A DNA stretch of 64,000 nucleotides. Source: Herbiconiux gentiana. Lineage in GTDB: Bacteria > Actinomycetota > Actinomycetes > Actinomycetales > Microbacteriaceae. The notes below the pieces were generated by a model. It was not told the origin of the DNA. It did not search any database and was given only the letters and a program-made list of their open reading frames with translations. A program made the translations under genes and the position numbers. This document shows, one piece after another, positions 22,845-31,337 of the stretch. The first letter of the stretch is position 1. Each line of letters starts with the position of its first letter. Location of the stretch: assembly GCF_024978135.1 (NCBI RefSeq), contig NZ_JANTEZ010000002.1:496001-560000 (forward strand). The letters are read 5' to 3'.

Positions 22845-23133
22845 GCGCCCTAACCCCGAGTGCGAGCCCGACACGGCGCCCTCAGCCCGAGCGCCAGCCC
22901 GACACGGCGCCCTCAGCCCGAGCGCCAGCCCGACACGGCGCCCTCAGCCCGAGCGCCAGCCCGACACGGCGCCCTCAGCCCGAGCGCCAGCCCGACACGG
23001 CGCCCTCAGCCCGAGCGCCAGCCCGACACGGCGCCCTCAGCCCGAGCGCCAGCCCGACACGGCGCCCTCAACCCGAGCGCCAGCCCGACACGGCGCCCTC
23101 AACCCGAGCGCCAGCCCGAGGCGACGCCCTCAG
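22845..23133. repeat. 31-bp tandem repeat array, about nine units
   Basis: The unit GCGCCCTCAGCCCGAGCGCC plus 11 more bases repeats with an exact 31-bp period between two convergent genes. Middle units are identical, the first and last are diverged, and a partial unit overlaps the stop codon of the MarR gene (23130-23132). Each unit can fold into a small GAGCGCC/GGCGCCCTC hairpin. Because 31 is not divisible by three, all three frames stay open and encode a 31-residue periodic peptide, but no gene start supports translation. This is the only stretch near 300 bases without a gene. Confidence 0.9.
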
Positions 23134-23624
23134 GCGCGCTCGACGCTCGCGACCGTGAGGCGGAGTGCCGCGACGACGGCACCCAGCTCGGCAGGCGGGA
23201 TCCCCGCGACGAGCTGCGCCTCCACGCCGAGGAGCTGCGGGAAGACCTCGTCGATCAGGCGCTCACCCTCGGGCGTGAGGGCGATCAGAGCGCCGCGGCC
23301 GTCGTGCGGGTTCGGGGTGCGCACGACGAGGCCCCGCGCCTCGAGCGCCTGCAGCCGCTTCGTCGTGGCCGGCCCGGTCGCGAGCGACACCGTGCGGAGC
23401 GCTCCCGGCGACCGCGGTGATCCCGCCCGGCGCAGCGCGGCGAGGATGTCGAACTCCCCCCGACCGAGCCCTGACAGGCCCAGCACCTCGTCGCCCCGGC
23501 GGGTGATCACGGCCGCGGCTCGGAGCACCCGGCCCACGACGTCGATCGCGGCGGTGTCGAGCTCCGGCCGCAGCCCGGCCCACCCCTCGCGGATCTCGTC
23601 GACCACATCGTGCGCATCCGTCAT
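23130..23624 (-). CDS. MarR-family transcriptional regulator
   Basis: Winged-helix regulator of 164 residues, divergent from a FUSC-type transporter that it probably represses. The core reads LGLSGLGRGEFDILAALRRAG, then LATGPATTKRLQALEARGLVVRTPNPHDGRGALIALTPEG, with the wing tip DGR. A TAGACT hexamer exactly six bases before the ATG indicates a leaderless transcript. The palindrome at 23641-23656 in the shared promoter is a plausible operator. The 3' end runs into the 31-bp repeat array. Confidence 0.88.
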   Translation of the reverse strand: MTDAHDVVDEIREGWAGLRPELDTAAIDVVGRVLRAAAVITRRGDEVLGLSGLGRGEFDILAALRRAGSPRSPGALRTVSLATGPATTKRLQALEARGLVVRTPNPHDGRGALIALTPEGERLIDEVFPQLLGVEAQLVAGIPPAELGAVVAALRLTVASVERA

Positions 23625-23630
23625 CGCACC

Positions 23631-23636
23631 AGTCTA
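23631..23636 (-). promoter_or_regulatory. -10 hexamer TAGACT for the MarR gene
   Basis: Six bases before ATG 23624 on the minus strand. It overlaps by two bases a plus-strand TAAGAT (23635-23640) that could serve the transporter, giving face-to-back overlapping -10 elements. Confidence 0.5.
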
Positions 23637-23640
23637 AGAT

Positions 23641-23656
23641 AGTTCACGAGTGAATT
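23641..23656. promoter_or_regulatory. MarR-type palindromic operator
   Basis: AGTTCACGAGTGAATT: TTCAC and GTGAA arms around a central GA, with six of seven pairs matching. It lies just downstream of the putative TAAGAT of the transporter, a position suited to autoregulated divergent repression (inference). Confidence 0.6.
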
Positions 23657-23807
23657 ACTTTCGGTCGACGGAGACCTGCCCCTGCTGCTCGCTCCGTCAC
23701 CGAAAGGTCGCCCCATCTCCACCGGTCTCCTGCCCCACCCCCGCCGACTCGTCGAGCTCGGTCCGCACGCCGGCGCCCACCGCGTCGCCCTTCGCGCGGG
23801 CATCGCG

Positions 23808-24779
23808 ATGGCCGTCCCACTGCTCACGCTGTACGCCGTCGGCCGCATCGACCTCTCGCTCTACGCCGTCTTCGGCGCCTTCACCGCGCTCTACGGCCGC
23901 AGCCACACCCACTTCACGAGGCTCCGTATGCAGGCGGCCGCCGCTGTCGCCCTGATTGGCGTCGTCGTGCTGGGCACGGCCATCGCCGTGTCGCCCGAGC
24001 GCGAGTGGCTCGTCGTGCCGGTGGTCGCCGTCGTCGCGGCGGGGCTCGCCTTCGTGGCCGACGCGCTCGACTGGCACCCGCCCGGGGCGCTGTTCTTCGT
24101 CTTCGCGCTGGCCGCCTGCGCCTCGGTGCCGGCCGAGCCGTCCCGCGTGGTCGTCGCCCTGGGGCTCGCCACCGCCAGCGCGCTCTTCGCGATGGTGGTG
24201 TCGACGATCGGCGTGGTGCGCCCCTCGGCCCGGATGCGCCCGGCCACCGACCTGGCCGTGTCGTTCCGGGCGGTGGCCGCGAGGCCCGGCCAGGCTCGCA
24301 AGATCGTGACGATCGGGGCCGCCGTGCTGCTGGCGGGCGCGATCCCGACGGCGACGGGGCTCGGGCATCCGTACTGGGCGATGGTGGCCGCGGTGGCGGC
24401 CCTCGGCGCGGCCGACACGGCCGGTCACCTCGTGCGCGGTGTGCAGCGCGTGCTCGGCACCCTGCTCGGCGTCGGTGTGGCCGCCGTGCTGCTCGCGATC
24501 GCGTCGCCGCAGACGCTCGGGGCTGCGTCGACCCTCGCGCTCGTGCTGATCGTGGTGTTGCTGCAGGTCGCCGCCGAGCTGTTCATCGGCCGCAACTACG
24601 CGGTGACCGTGGTGTTCGTGACGCCGTTGGCGCTGATCATGGCGCAGCTCGCGCATCCGGTCGACGAGCTCGGCATGCTGCGCGACCGCACCGTCGAGAC
24701 CCTGCTGGGTGCCGTGGTCGCCATCGCGCTCAGCCTCGCCGCCACCCTGGTGGCATGGCGGCGAAGCGCGGCCGGCTGA
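23808..24779 (+). CDS. FUSC-family (fusaric acid resistance-like) membrane transporter
   Basis: Integral membrane protein of at least 323 residues, probably an aromatic-compound exporter. Two hydrophobic halves each start with an FUSC-like segment (FGAFTALYGRSHTHFTRLRM and GHPYWAMVAAVAALGAADTAGHLVRGVQR). The reading frame is open back to a TAG at 23640. Its upstream codons LVELGPHAGAHRVALRAGIA look like genuine family N-terminus, yet no ATG, GTG or TTG occurs in that stretch. The real start may be a rare codon such as ATC 23715, which has GAAAGG upstream. Probably repressed by the divergent MarR protein. Confidence 0.8.
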   Translation: MAVPLLTLYAVGRIDLSLYAVFGAFTALYGRSHTHFTRLRMQAAAAVALIGVVVLGTAIAVSPEREWLVVPVVAVVAAGLAFVADALDWHPPGALFFVFALAACASVPAEPSRVVVALGLATASALFAMVVSTIGVVRPSARMRPATDLAVSFRAVAARPGQARKIVTIGAAVLLAGAIPTATGLGHPYWAMVAAVAALGAADTAGHLVRGVQRVLGTLLGVGVAAVLLAIASPQTLGAASTLALVLIVVLLQVAAELFIGRNYAVTVVFVTPLALIMAQLAHPVDELGMLRDRTVETLLGAVVAIALSLAATLVAWRRSAAG

Positions 24780-24878
24780 CGCCGACCCGAGTCCCGCGAG
24801 CTAGACCCGCGACCGCGAACCCTCGACCCCGTGCCGCCACCAGGGCCCGCCGACGACCCCCAGCGCCCCGCGCAGACC

Positions 24879-26165
<1,287 letters not shown>

Positions 26166-26207
26166 GTGGATTCCCTCCAGTTGACAATCGATCCTATCGT
26201 TGGAGGC

Positions 26208-26519
26208 ATGTCCGAACTGAGCCTCACGCTCTACTCCTCGAGCTTCTGCGGCGCCTGCGCCAGCACGCGCGAGGCACTCGAGCGGGTCGGCGAGCTGCTC
26301 GGCGACCGCATCGACTGGCACGAGGTCAACGTCGCGACGGCCCCCGACGAGAGCGAGCGGGCGGGCATCCTGGCCACCCCCACCGTCGTGATCGCGGGCC
26401 CCGACGGGGTCGAGCGGATGCGCGCCGCCGGCGTCCCGACGACGCCCCAGCTGCTCGCCGCCATCGCCGCGTCGCTCCCCGCGGCCCCAGACCCCGAGGC
26501 CTGTGGATCGCAGAGCTAA
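26208..26519 (+). CDS. Glutaredoxin/thioredoxin-like protein with CGAC motif, C-terminus altered by an insertion
   Basis: Small dithiol oxidoreductase of 103 residues: [22 protein letters not shown] places CxxC at C14 and C17, and [12 protein letters not shown] contains the cis-Pro. A TATCGT hexamer seven bases before the ATG suggests a leaderless mRNA. The last five residues (CGSQS) come from the inserted segment. The pre-insertion gene is reconstructed to have ended ...PAAPDPEA followed by TGA, which is exactly the tail now found on the broken reductase at 29732. Confidence 0.85.
   Translation: MSELSLTLYSSSFCGACASTREALERVGELLGDRIDWHEVNVATAPDESERAGILATPTVVIAGPDGVERMRAAGVPTTPQLLAAIAASLPAAPDPEACGSQS
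26478..26503 (+). repeat. Left 26-bp direct repeat bounding the insert
   Basis: Matches 29706-29731 at 25 of 26 positions (21 consecutive identical bases, 26483-26503). It encodes the APDPEA end of the glutaredoxin-like protein. Sequence diverges immediately on the inner side. Confidence 0.85.
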
Positions 26520-26636
26520 ATGGCCATGTTCTGAGAGTGCTGTTTATCACCCTCGCAGCCCGTACGCCGATCGCGCACCGGTCAGTTGCGGTGCTGGTCC
26601 GTGGCGTCGACCGTGTGGTTGCCGGGTCGAGGCCGG

Positions 26637-27113
26637 TTATGGCTGGGCGGTCGCCGCAATCGTTGCTGCCAGGTTGGCGTTGATGGTGCGGAGGGACTGG
26701 ATGGTCTGTAGGCCATCTGCTGCTCCGAGACCCGTCGCTGCGCCGACTTGGTAGGCGACCCCTGCGACGTCTTCTTCGAGCGCTTGACCCCGTTTGGTCA
26801 AGCTGACGGTCACGATGCGCTCGTCAGTGGATGACCTGGTCCGTGTCACGAGACCGTGGGTCTCCAGTCGGCGGACAAGGGGGGTCGTTGTACCGGAGTC
26901 CAGCATCAGGCACTTCGCGATCTCGCCGATCGTCGCGGTGTCACGTGCCCAGAGCAACCGCAGTACGAGGTACTGCGGGTAGGTGAGATTCCAGGGTGCG
27001 AGCAAGACGTTGTAGAGCCGGTTCGTGGCTCGCGCCGCGGCATACAAGTTGAAGCACGTTAATTCATCAAGCGGATTCGCTCGCGGCTCGCTCGTCTCTT
27101 TGCTCTCGACCAT
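26637..27113 (-). CDS. OhrR-type MarR-family peroxide-sensing regulator
   Basis: A regulator of 158 residues whose N-terminus closely follows OhrR: ELTCFNLYAAARATNRLYN carries the reactive Cys20 with Tyr24 and Tyr34, then LTYPQYLVLRLLWARDTATIGEIAK and LDSGTTTPLVRRLETHGLVTR form the winged helix, with wing DERI. A second Cys is at 68. Family knowledge: oxidation of the Cys by organic hydroperoxides releases DNA. It is divergent from the first aldo/keto reductase, with an 18-bp palindrome between, so it probably controls the reductases rather than an adjacent ohr. Confidence 0.88.
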   Translation of the reverse strand: MVESKETSEPRANPLDELTCFNLYAAARATNRLYNVLLAPWNLTYPQYLVLRLLWARDTATIGEIAKCLMLDSGTTTPLVRRLETHGLVTRTRSSTDERIVTVSLTKRGQALEEDVAGVAYQVGAATGLGAADGLQTIQSLRTINANLAATIAATAQP

Positions 27114-27126
27114 AGATGAAGTATTT

Positions 27127-27144
27127 CACAAATATATGATTGTG
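27127..27144. promoter_or_regulatory. OhrR/MarR-type operator
   Basis: CACAAATATATGATTGTG, 7 of 9 dyad pairs matching, in an AT-rich stretch unlike the rest of the window. It overlaps a second perfect palindrome, TTGTGCACAA (27140-27149). It is located 13 bp upstream of the regulator's ATG and 71 bp before the reductase ATG. Confidence 0.6.
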
Positions 27145-27215
27145 CACAAGCAACTGGACCAACATATGCTTGCCTGCATGACTCTTAGGCGCATGAGAAT
27201 TTCGAGGAGAAACGT

Positions 27216-28214
27216 ATGAAGACGACCACGCTAGGCTCGACCGGCCCGACCGTGTCCATCGAGGGCCTGGGCTGCATGGGCATGAGCCCGATCTACGGCG
27301 CCACGAACGATGACGACGGCCTCGTCAACATCCGCAGGGCAGTGGAGCTAGGCATCACGTTCTTCGACACCGCCGAGATCTACGGCGCGGACCGCCACAA
27401 CGAGAAGCTCGTCGGCCGCGCCCTTGCACCGTTCCGCGACGATGTCGTCATCGCAACAAAGGTCGGATTCGCGACCGCTCCTGACCGCCAGGGCGACAAC
27501 GCCGCCGCCCGTGTCGTCGACGGCCGACCTGAGAGTGTTCTCGCGGCCGCCGAGGGCTCGCTGCGGAGCTTGGACGTCGACCACATCGACGTCCTCTACC
27601 TGCACCGCATCGACAACAGTGTCCCGATCGAGGACACCGTCGGTGCCCTCGCCGGCCTCGTCCAGGCGGGCAAAGTCGGCCACATCGGCCTGTCCGAGGC
27701 TGCGCCGGAGACCATCCGACGCGCACATGCCACGCACCCGATCGCTGCCGTGCAGACCGAGTACTCCCTCTTCGAGCGCGGCGTAGAAGCCAACGGCGTT
27801 CTGAAGACCCTGACGGACCTCGGCATCGCTTTGGTGCCGTACTCACCTCTCGGCCGCGGGTTCCTCACCGGGCAGGTGAAGCTCGACGAACTCGACGCAG
27901 ACGACTTCCGCCGCACCGACCCCCGCTTCCAAGGCGAGAACCTGAAAGCGAACCTCCGCATCGTCGACGCCGTCGCCCAGCTCGCAGCAGCGAAGAACGT
28001 CAAGCCGTCACAGCTCGCCTTGGCGTGGACGATGGCGCAGGGCGGTATCCCGATCCCCGGCACCAAGCGGGTGAAGTACCTCGAAGAGAACGCCGCCGCG
28101 GCAGACATCATCTTCACCGACGACGAACTGGCGGCCCTGAACGCTGCCGCACCGGTCGGCGCCGCGGTCGGCGACCGGTACGCCGGCGGCGGCATGGACC
28201 TCCTCACCCAGTAG
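27216..28214 (+). CDS. Aldo/keto reductase (general stress protein 69/YajO-like)
   Basis: NADPH-dependent carbonyl reductase of 332 residues, full length. The catalytic tetrad is intact: D51 and Y56 (DTAEIYG), K82 (ATKVGF), H130 (LYLHRID). The C-terminal cofactor region IPIPGTKRVKYLEEN is present. A GAGGAG site precedes ATG 27216. It is the first gene downstream of the OhrR-type operator, so induction by organic peroxides or reactive carbonyls is a reasonable inference. Likely detoxifies aldehydes. Confidence 0.92.
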   Translation: MKTTTLGSTGPTVSIEGLGCMGMSPIYGATNDDDGLVNIRRAVELGITFFDTAEIYGADRHNEKLVGRALAPFRDDVVIATKVGFATAPDRQGDNAAARVVDGRPESVLAAAEGSLRSLDVDHIDVLYLHRIDNSVPIEDTVGALAGLVQAGKVGHIGLSEAAPETIRRAHATHPIAAVQTEYSLFERGVEANGVLKTLTDLGIALVPYSPLGRGFLTGQVKLDELDADDFRRTDPRFQGENLKANLRIVDAVAQLAAAKNVKPSQLALAWTMAQGGIPIPGTKRVKYLEENAAAADIIFTDDELAALNAAAPVGAAVGDRYAGGGMDLLTQ

Positions 28215-28293
28215 AACCAACCCTCCTCCTTCACCGCAGCGGCCCTTGGGGTCGTTGCGGACGCACGACCTACAACGAAAAGAGCACAACCAC

Positions 28294-29151
28294 ATGACTC
28301 AGAGCACGTTCACCCTCGGTGGCGACCTCACCATCCACCGTGTCGGCTTCGGCGCGATGCGCCTCACCGGCCCCGAGCAGTGGGGCATGCCGGCAGATCC
28401 CGAAGCGGCCAAGAACGTCGTCCGCCGCGCAGTCGAACTCGGCGTCGACTTCATCGACACCGCCGACCAGTACGGCCCGTTCACCTCCGAGCAGATCGTC
28501 TCCGACGCGCTCGACCCGCGCAGCGAGAACGTCGTCGTCGCAACCAAGGGCGGCCTGGTGCGCTTCGGACCGAACCCACAGCTCAAGAACGACGCCACCC
28601 CGCAGCACCTCACCGATGCCCTCGACGGCAGCCTCCGCCGCCTCCGCACTGACCGTATCGACCTGTACCAGCTGCACCGCATCGACCCCGACATCCCCGT
28701 CGAGGCCACCTACGAGTTCCTCCGCAGCGCTCAGGACGCCGGCAAGGTCCGCCACCTCGGTCTCTCCGAAGTCTCCGTCGACGAGATCAAGAAGGCGCAG
28801 GAGTTCTTCGACGTCGCCTCCGTGCAGAACCAATACAGCATCGGCAACCGCGCAGCCGAACCCGTCCTCGAGTACTGCCAGGCCAACGGCATCGCGTTCA
28901 TCCCCTGGTTCCCCATCGGAGGCGGCGACCTCGGCGACCACGACGCCCTCTCCGACATCGCCGCAGCACACGACACCGGCATCCGCCAGGTCGCCCTCGC
29001 GTGGCTCCTGCACCACGCCGACAACATCCTGCTCATCCCCGGCACCTCGAGCATCGGGCACCTCGAACAGAACATGACCGCAGGTGACCTGCAGCTCAAT
29101 GCCGAAGAGCTCACCGCCCTCGACGCCCTCAGCAACGCCGAGAGCAAGTAA
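28294..29151 (+). CDS. Aldo/keto reductase, second copy
   Basis: Reductase of 285 residues from a different AKR subgroup than its neighbour. The tetrad is D55 and Y60 (DTADQYG), K85 (ATKGGLV) and H128 (LYQLHRID); the cofactor loop is LLIPGTSSIGHLEQN. ATG 28294 begins MTQSTFTLGGDLTIHRVGFGAMRL, the usual start of this group. Only about 80 bp separate it from the first reductase, consistent with one transcript. A strong 13-bp stem terminator follows. Confidence 0.92.
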   Translation: MTQSTFTLGGDLTIHRVGFGAMRLTGPEQWGMPADPEAAKNVVRRAVELGVDFIDTADQYGPFTSEQIVSDALDPRSENVVVATKGGLVRFGPNPQLKNDATPQHLTDALDGSLRRLRTDRIDLYQLHRIDPDIPVEATYEFLRSAQDAGKVRHLGLSEVSVDEIKKAQEFFDVASVQNQYSIGNRAAEPVLEYCQANGIAFIPWFPIGGGDLGDHDALSDIAAAHDTGIRQVALAWLLHHADNILLIPGTSSIGHLEQNMTAGDLQLNAEELTALDALSNAESK

Positions 29152-29164
29152 CTGCAATTCGCTC

Positions 29165-29202
29165 GCTGGCGGCGGCCGCCCGACAGCGTGGCCGCCGCCA
29201 GC
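29165..29202 (+). terminator. Hairpin terminator after the two intact reductases
   Basis: Perfect 13-bp stem (GCTGGCGGCGGCC and its complement) with a 12-base loop, 14 bp after the second reductase stop and before the broken third one. Confidence 0.75.
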
Positions 29203-29249
29203 CCGGTTATCCCTACCTGACAGTGTCTCCGAATGAGGAGCCTCAGATA

Positions 29250-29732
29250 ATGATGGATCCAGTCATCTTGAACAACCGATTCGTGATGCCCAGCATCGGA
29301 ATCGGCGTGCTCCAGATGTCCCCGGAAGGCACGGTCGCCACCGTCGACTACGCGCTCCGCGCCGGCTACCGTCTCGTCGATGCCGCTGCTGTCTGGATGA
29401 ACGAGCGGCAGGTCGGCGAGGGGCTTCGCGCCTCGGGCGTCAGCCGCGACGGGGTGTTCATCGAGACCAAGGTCTTTCCCACCCAGTACGGCTACGAGAA
29501 GACCCTCCATGCCTTTGACGTAGCGACGCGCAAGCTCGGGGTCGACACCATCGACGTCCTCATGCTCCACCAGTCCGCGCCCTGGATGTTCGATCAGACG
29601 CTCGAGGCATACCGGGCACTCGAGACGCTGCTCGATGACGGCAAGATCCGGGCGATCGGAGTGAGCAATTTGACCGGACAGCACCTCGACCGCCTGCGAT
29701 TCACACCCGAGGCCCCAGACCCCGAGGCCTGA
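29250..29732 (+). pseudogene. Truncated aldo/keto reductase with degraded active site
   Basis: Only 160 residues of a family normally about 280 long. It opens VILNNRFVMPSIGIGVLQMSP as in 2,5-diketogluconate reductases. D44, K74 and H107 are kept, but the catalytic Tyr position is Trp49 (AAAVWMNE). The frame stops making family sense after SNLTGQHLDRLRF, then reads TPEAPDPEA and stops. That tail is the 3' end of the glutaredoxin-like gene carried in the right direct repeat. GAGGAG nine bases before ATG 29250 is still present. Probably inactive: the NADPH-binding C-terminal half is missing. Confidence 0.85.
29706..29731 (+). repeat. Right 26-bp direct repeat bounding the insert
   Basis: Second copy of 26478-26503 (one mismatch, at 29710). 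It is in frame with the truncated reductase and supplies its TGA stop together with the next base. Confidence 0.85.
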
Positions 29733-29738
29733 ACCGAC

Positions 29739-30113
29739 CTACCGGGGCAGCGACGTCACCCTGATCTCCTGCAGCGCCCACGTGTTCCCGTCGGGATCGG
29801 CGAAGAACGCGTAGAGCACACCGCCCATGTCCTGCACCTCGCCGACCTCGAGGCCGCGGGCGACGAGGGCCTCCCGTTCGGCCGCGACGTCGTCGACCAC
29901 GAGGTGCAGGTTCGACACCGGCCCGCCGCTGCCCATCCCCACCCCGAAGGCGATCGAGCAGGCCGAGCCGGGAGGCGTGAGCTGCACGACCCGCATGCCG
30001 TTGCCCGGCGAGACGTCGTGGTCGAGCGCGAAGCCGACGACGTCGCGGTAGAAGGCGATGGCGGCGTCGACGTCGCTCACGGCGATGGGCACGAGTTCCA
30101 GGCGCATGGTCAT
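29739..30113 (-). CDS. VOC/glyoxalase-fold protein
   Basis: Single vicinal-oxygen-chelate domain protein of 124 residues, function unknown (dioxygenase, glyoxalase or binding protein). LELVPIAVSDVDAAIAFYRDVVGFALDHD is the first beta-alpha-beta-beta-beta unit, and ADPDGNTWALQEI is the second-half signature, whose Glu lies in the usual metal position. It appears leaderless: TAGCGT lies six bases before the ATG and uses the TAG stop of the phosphatase gene upstream. Confidence 0.85.
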   Translation of the reverse strand: MTMRLELVPIAVSDVDAAIAFYRDVVGFALDHDVSPGNGMRVVQLTPPGSACSIAFGVGMGSGGPVSNLHLVVDDVAAEREALVARGLEVGEVQDMGGVLYAFFADPDGNTWALQEIRVTSLPR

Positions 30114-30119
30114 GCCGGA

Positions 30120-30125
30120 ACGCTA
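30120..30125 (-). promoter_or_regulatory. -10 hexamer TAGCGT overlapping the phosphatase stop
   Basis: On the minus strand TAGCGT starts with the TAG stop (30123-30125) of the GAF-PP2C gene and stands six bases before the VOC ATG. Confidence 0.5.
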
Positions 30126-31337
30126 GCGCGGCGGGACCGTCACCACCAGCACGGTCACGTCGTCGTCGGTCCCGGCCACCTCGACCCGCGCGGCGACGCC
30201 GTCGAGGAAGCCGTCGACGTCGGATCGCGCGCGCAGATCCTCCGCGAGGCGCAGCAGCGAGTCGAGGGTGGAGTCGTCGAGCTCGAGCACCCCGTCGGTC
30301 ACCGACAGGAGGGTGTCGCCGGGCTGCAACTGCAGCGAGCGCATTGCCCAGCCCGAGGCGGCGTCCTGCACACCGAGCGGCAGGTCGCGCGAGGCGAGGC
30401 GCTCGACCGGGGCGGTGGGGACGGCCGGCACGACGACGGTGAGCCCGTGCCCGGCATCGACGTAGTCGACCCGCCCGGAGTCGTCGACCCGCGCGTGGAA
30501 GAGCGTCACGAACGCGCCCAGCTCGGCCAGCCGCGGTTCGAGCTCGCGCGCGGCCCGGGCGAGGGCGGCGGCGGGGCCGGAGTCGGGGTCGGAGTCGGAG
30601 CCGGAAGCGGGACCGGCCGGCGAATCGAGGCTCGCCCGCAGCCGCTCGGCGAGCCCGCCGGCCACGACCCCCTTGCCCATCACGTCCCCCACGGTCACGG
30701 TCAGGCCGGAGCCGTCCCGCCGCCACGAGTGCAGGTCACCGCTGACCTCGCCGAACGGCACCGACAGCGCCGACACGACGCCGTCGACCCGCAGACCCCG
30801 CGACCGGTCGAGAGGAACCGACCGACCCGGCGCTCCCGCGCGCAGCTCCCCCTCGGCCCACCGCCCGAGCTCGGCCAGCCGCGCACGCTCCGCAGCACTC
30901 AGCGTCCGCGGGTCGGGCCGCATCACGCAGAGCGTGCCGACCGCCTCCCCGTCACCCGCCCGCAGCGGAACCCCGGCGTACGAGCGCACCCCGAACTCGG
31001 TCACCGCGGGGGTGTGCGCGAAGCGCGGGTCGGCCTGCGCATCCGGAACCTCGAACACACCCACCCCGTGCACCGTGTACTCGCAGAAGGCCGTGCCGTA
31101 CGGGAACCGCGGAGCGGGTTCGCCCACGACCTGCGGCGACTTCACCACGAGCGAGACGTCGTCGACCAGGTTGAGGTACGACATGGGCGCGTCGAGCAGC
31201 TCCTGCGCGAGGCGGGTGATGCGATCGAACCGCTCCTCGGGACCGGTGCCGAGGAGCCCCGTGGCCGCGACCGAGGCGACCCGGCGATCCTCCGCGTCGG
31301 ATGGACCGAAGGACGACGAAGACGACGACGAGCTCAT
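30123..31337 (-). CDS. GAF-domain PP2C/SpoIIE-type serine phosphatase
   Basis: Signalling protein of 404 residues, cytoplasmic. After a poly-Ser start, a GAF sensor domain spans about residues 25-170 (LLDAPMSYLNLVDD, PYGTAFCEYTVHG, YAGVPLRAGDGEAVGTLCV). A SpoIIE-like PP2C domain follows (VTVGDVMGKGVVAGGLAERLR, VDYVDAGHGLTVVV, SVTDGVLELDD, GTDDDVTVLVV), keeping the metal-binding Asp residues. Such proteins usually dephosphorylate anti-anti-sigma factors, but none is nearby. ATG overlaps the lyase-like gene by four bases, so the two are translationally coupled. Confidence 0.9.
   Translation of the reverse strand: MSSSSSSSSFGPSDAEDRRVASVAATGLLGTGPEERFDRITRLAQELLDAPMSYLNLVDDVSLVVKSPQVVGEPAPRFPYGTAFCEYTVHGVGVFEVPDAQADPRFAHTPAVTEFGVRSYAGVPLRAGDGEAVGTLCVMRPDPRTLSAAERARLAELGRWAEGELRAGAPGRSVPLDRSRGLRVDGVVSALSVPFGEVSGDLHSWRRDGSGLTVTVGDVMGKGVVAGGLAERLRASLDSPAGPASGSDSDPDSGPAAALARAARELEPRLAELGAFVTLFHARVDDSGRVDYVDAGHGLTVVVPAVPTAPVERLASRDLPLGVQDAASGWAMRSLQLQPGDTLLSVTDGVLELDDSTLDSLLRLAEDLRARSDVDGFLDGVAARVEVAGTDDDVTVLVVTVPPR

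Larger units (their letters stand above)
26504..29731. mobile_element. 3.2-kb inserted segment between direct repeats (OhrR-type regulator plus aldo/keto reductases)
   Basis: Bounded by a 26-bp imperfect direct repeat. The left copy lies in the 3' end of the glutaredoxin-like gene and the right copy is fused to a truncated reductase. Removing one repeat plus the insert restores a glutaredoxin gene ending in TGA, seven bases before the convergent VOC gene. Its composition looks somewhat less GC-rich than its neighbours by eye. No integrase or transposase is present, so the mechanism (site-specific integration with loss of integrase, or homologous/illegitimate recombination) is open. Confidence 0.65.

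Noticed and set aside
22845-23133. 31-bp repeats as a CRISPR array or as a repeat-protein gene
   Set aside because: Repeats are directly abutting with no spacers and no cas genes. The periodic peptide has no supported start, and its openness in three frames follows from the repeat itself.
26181-26200. TTGACA at 26181 with TATCGT at 26195 as a sigma-70 -35/-10 pair
   Set aside because: The spacing is only 8 bp, far below the usual 16-18. TATCGT may still be a -10 by itself.
26504-29731. The insert as a classical transposon or phage remnant
   Set aside because: No transposase, integrase, terminal inverted repeats or phage genes were seen. Only a direct repeat supports mobility.
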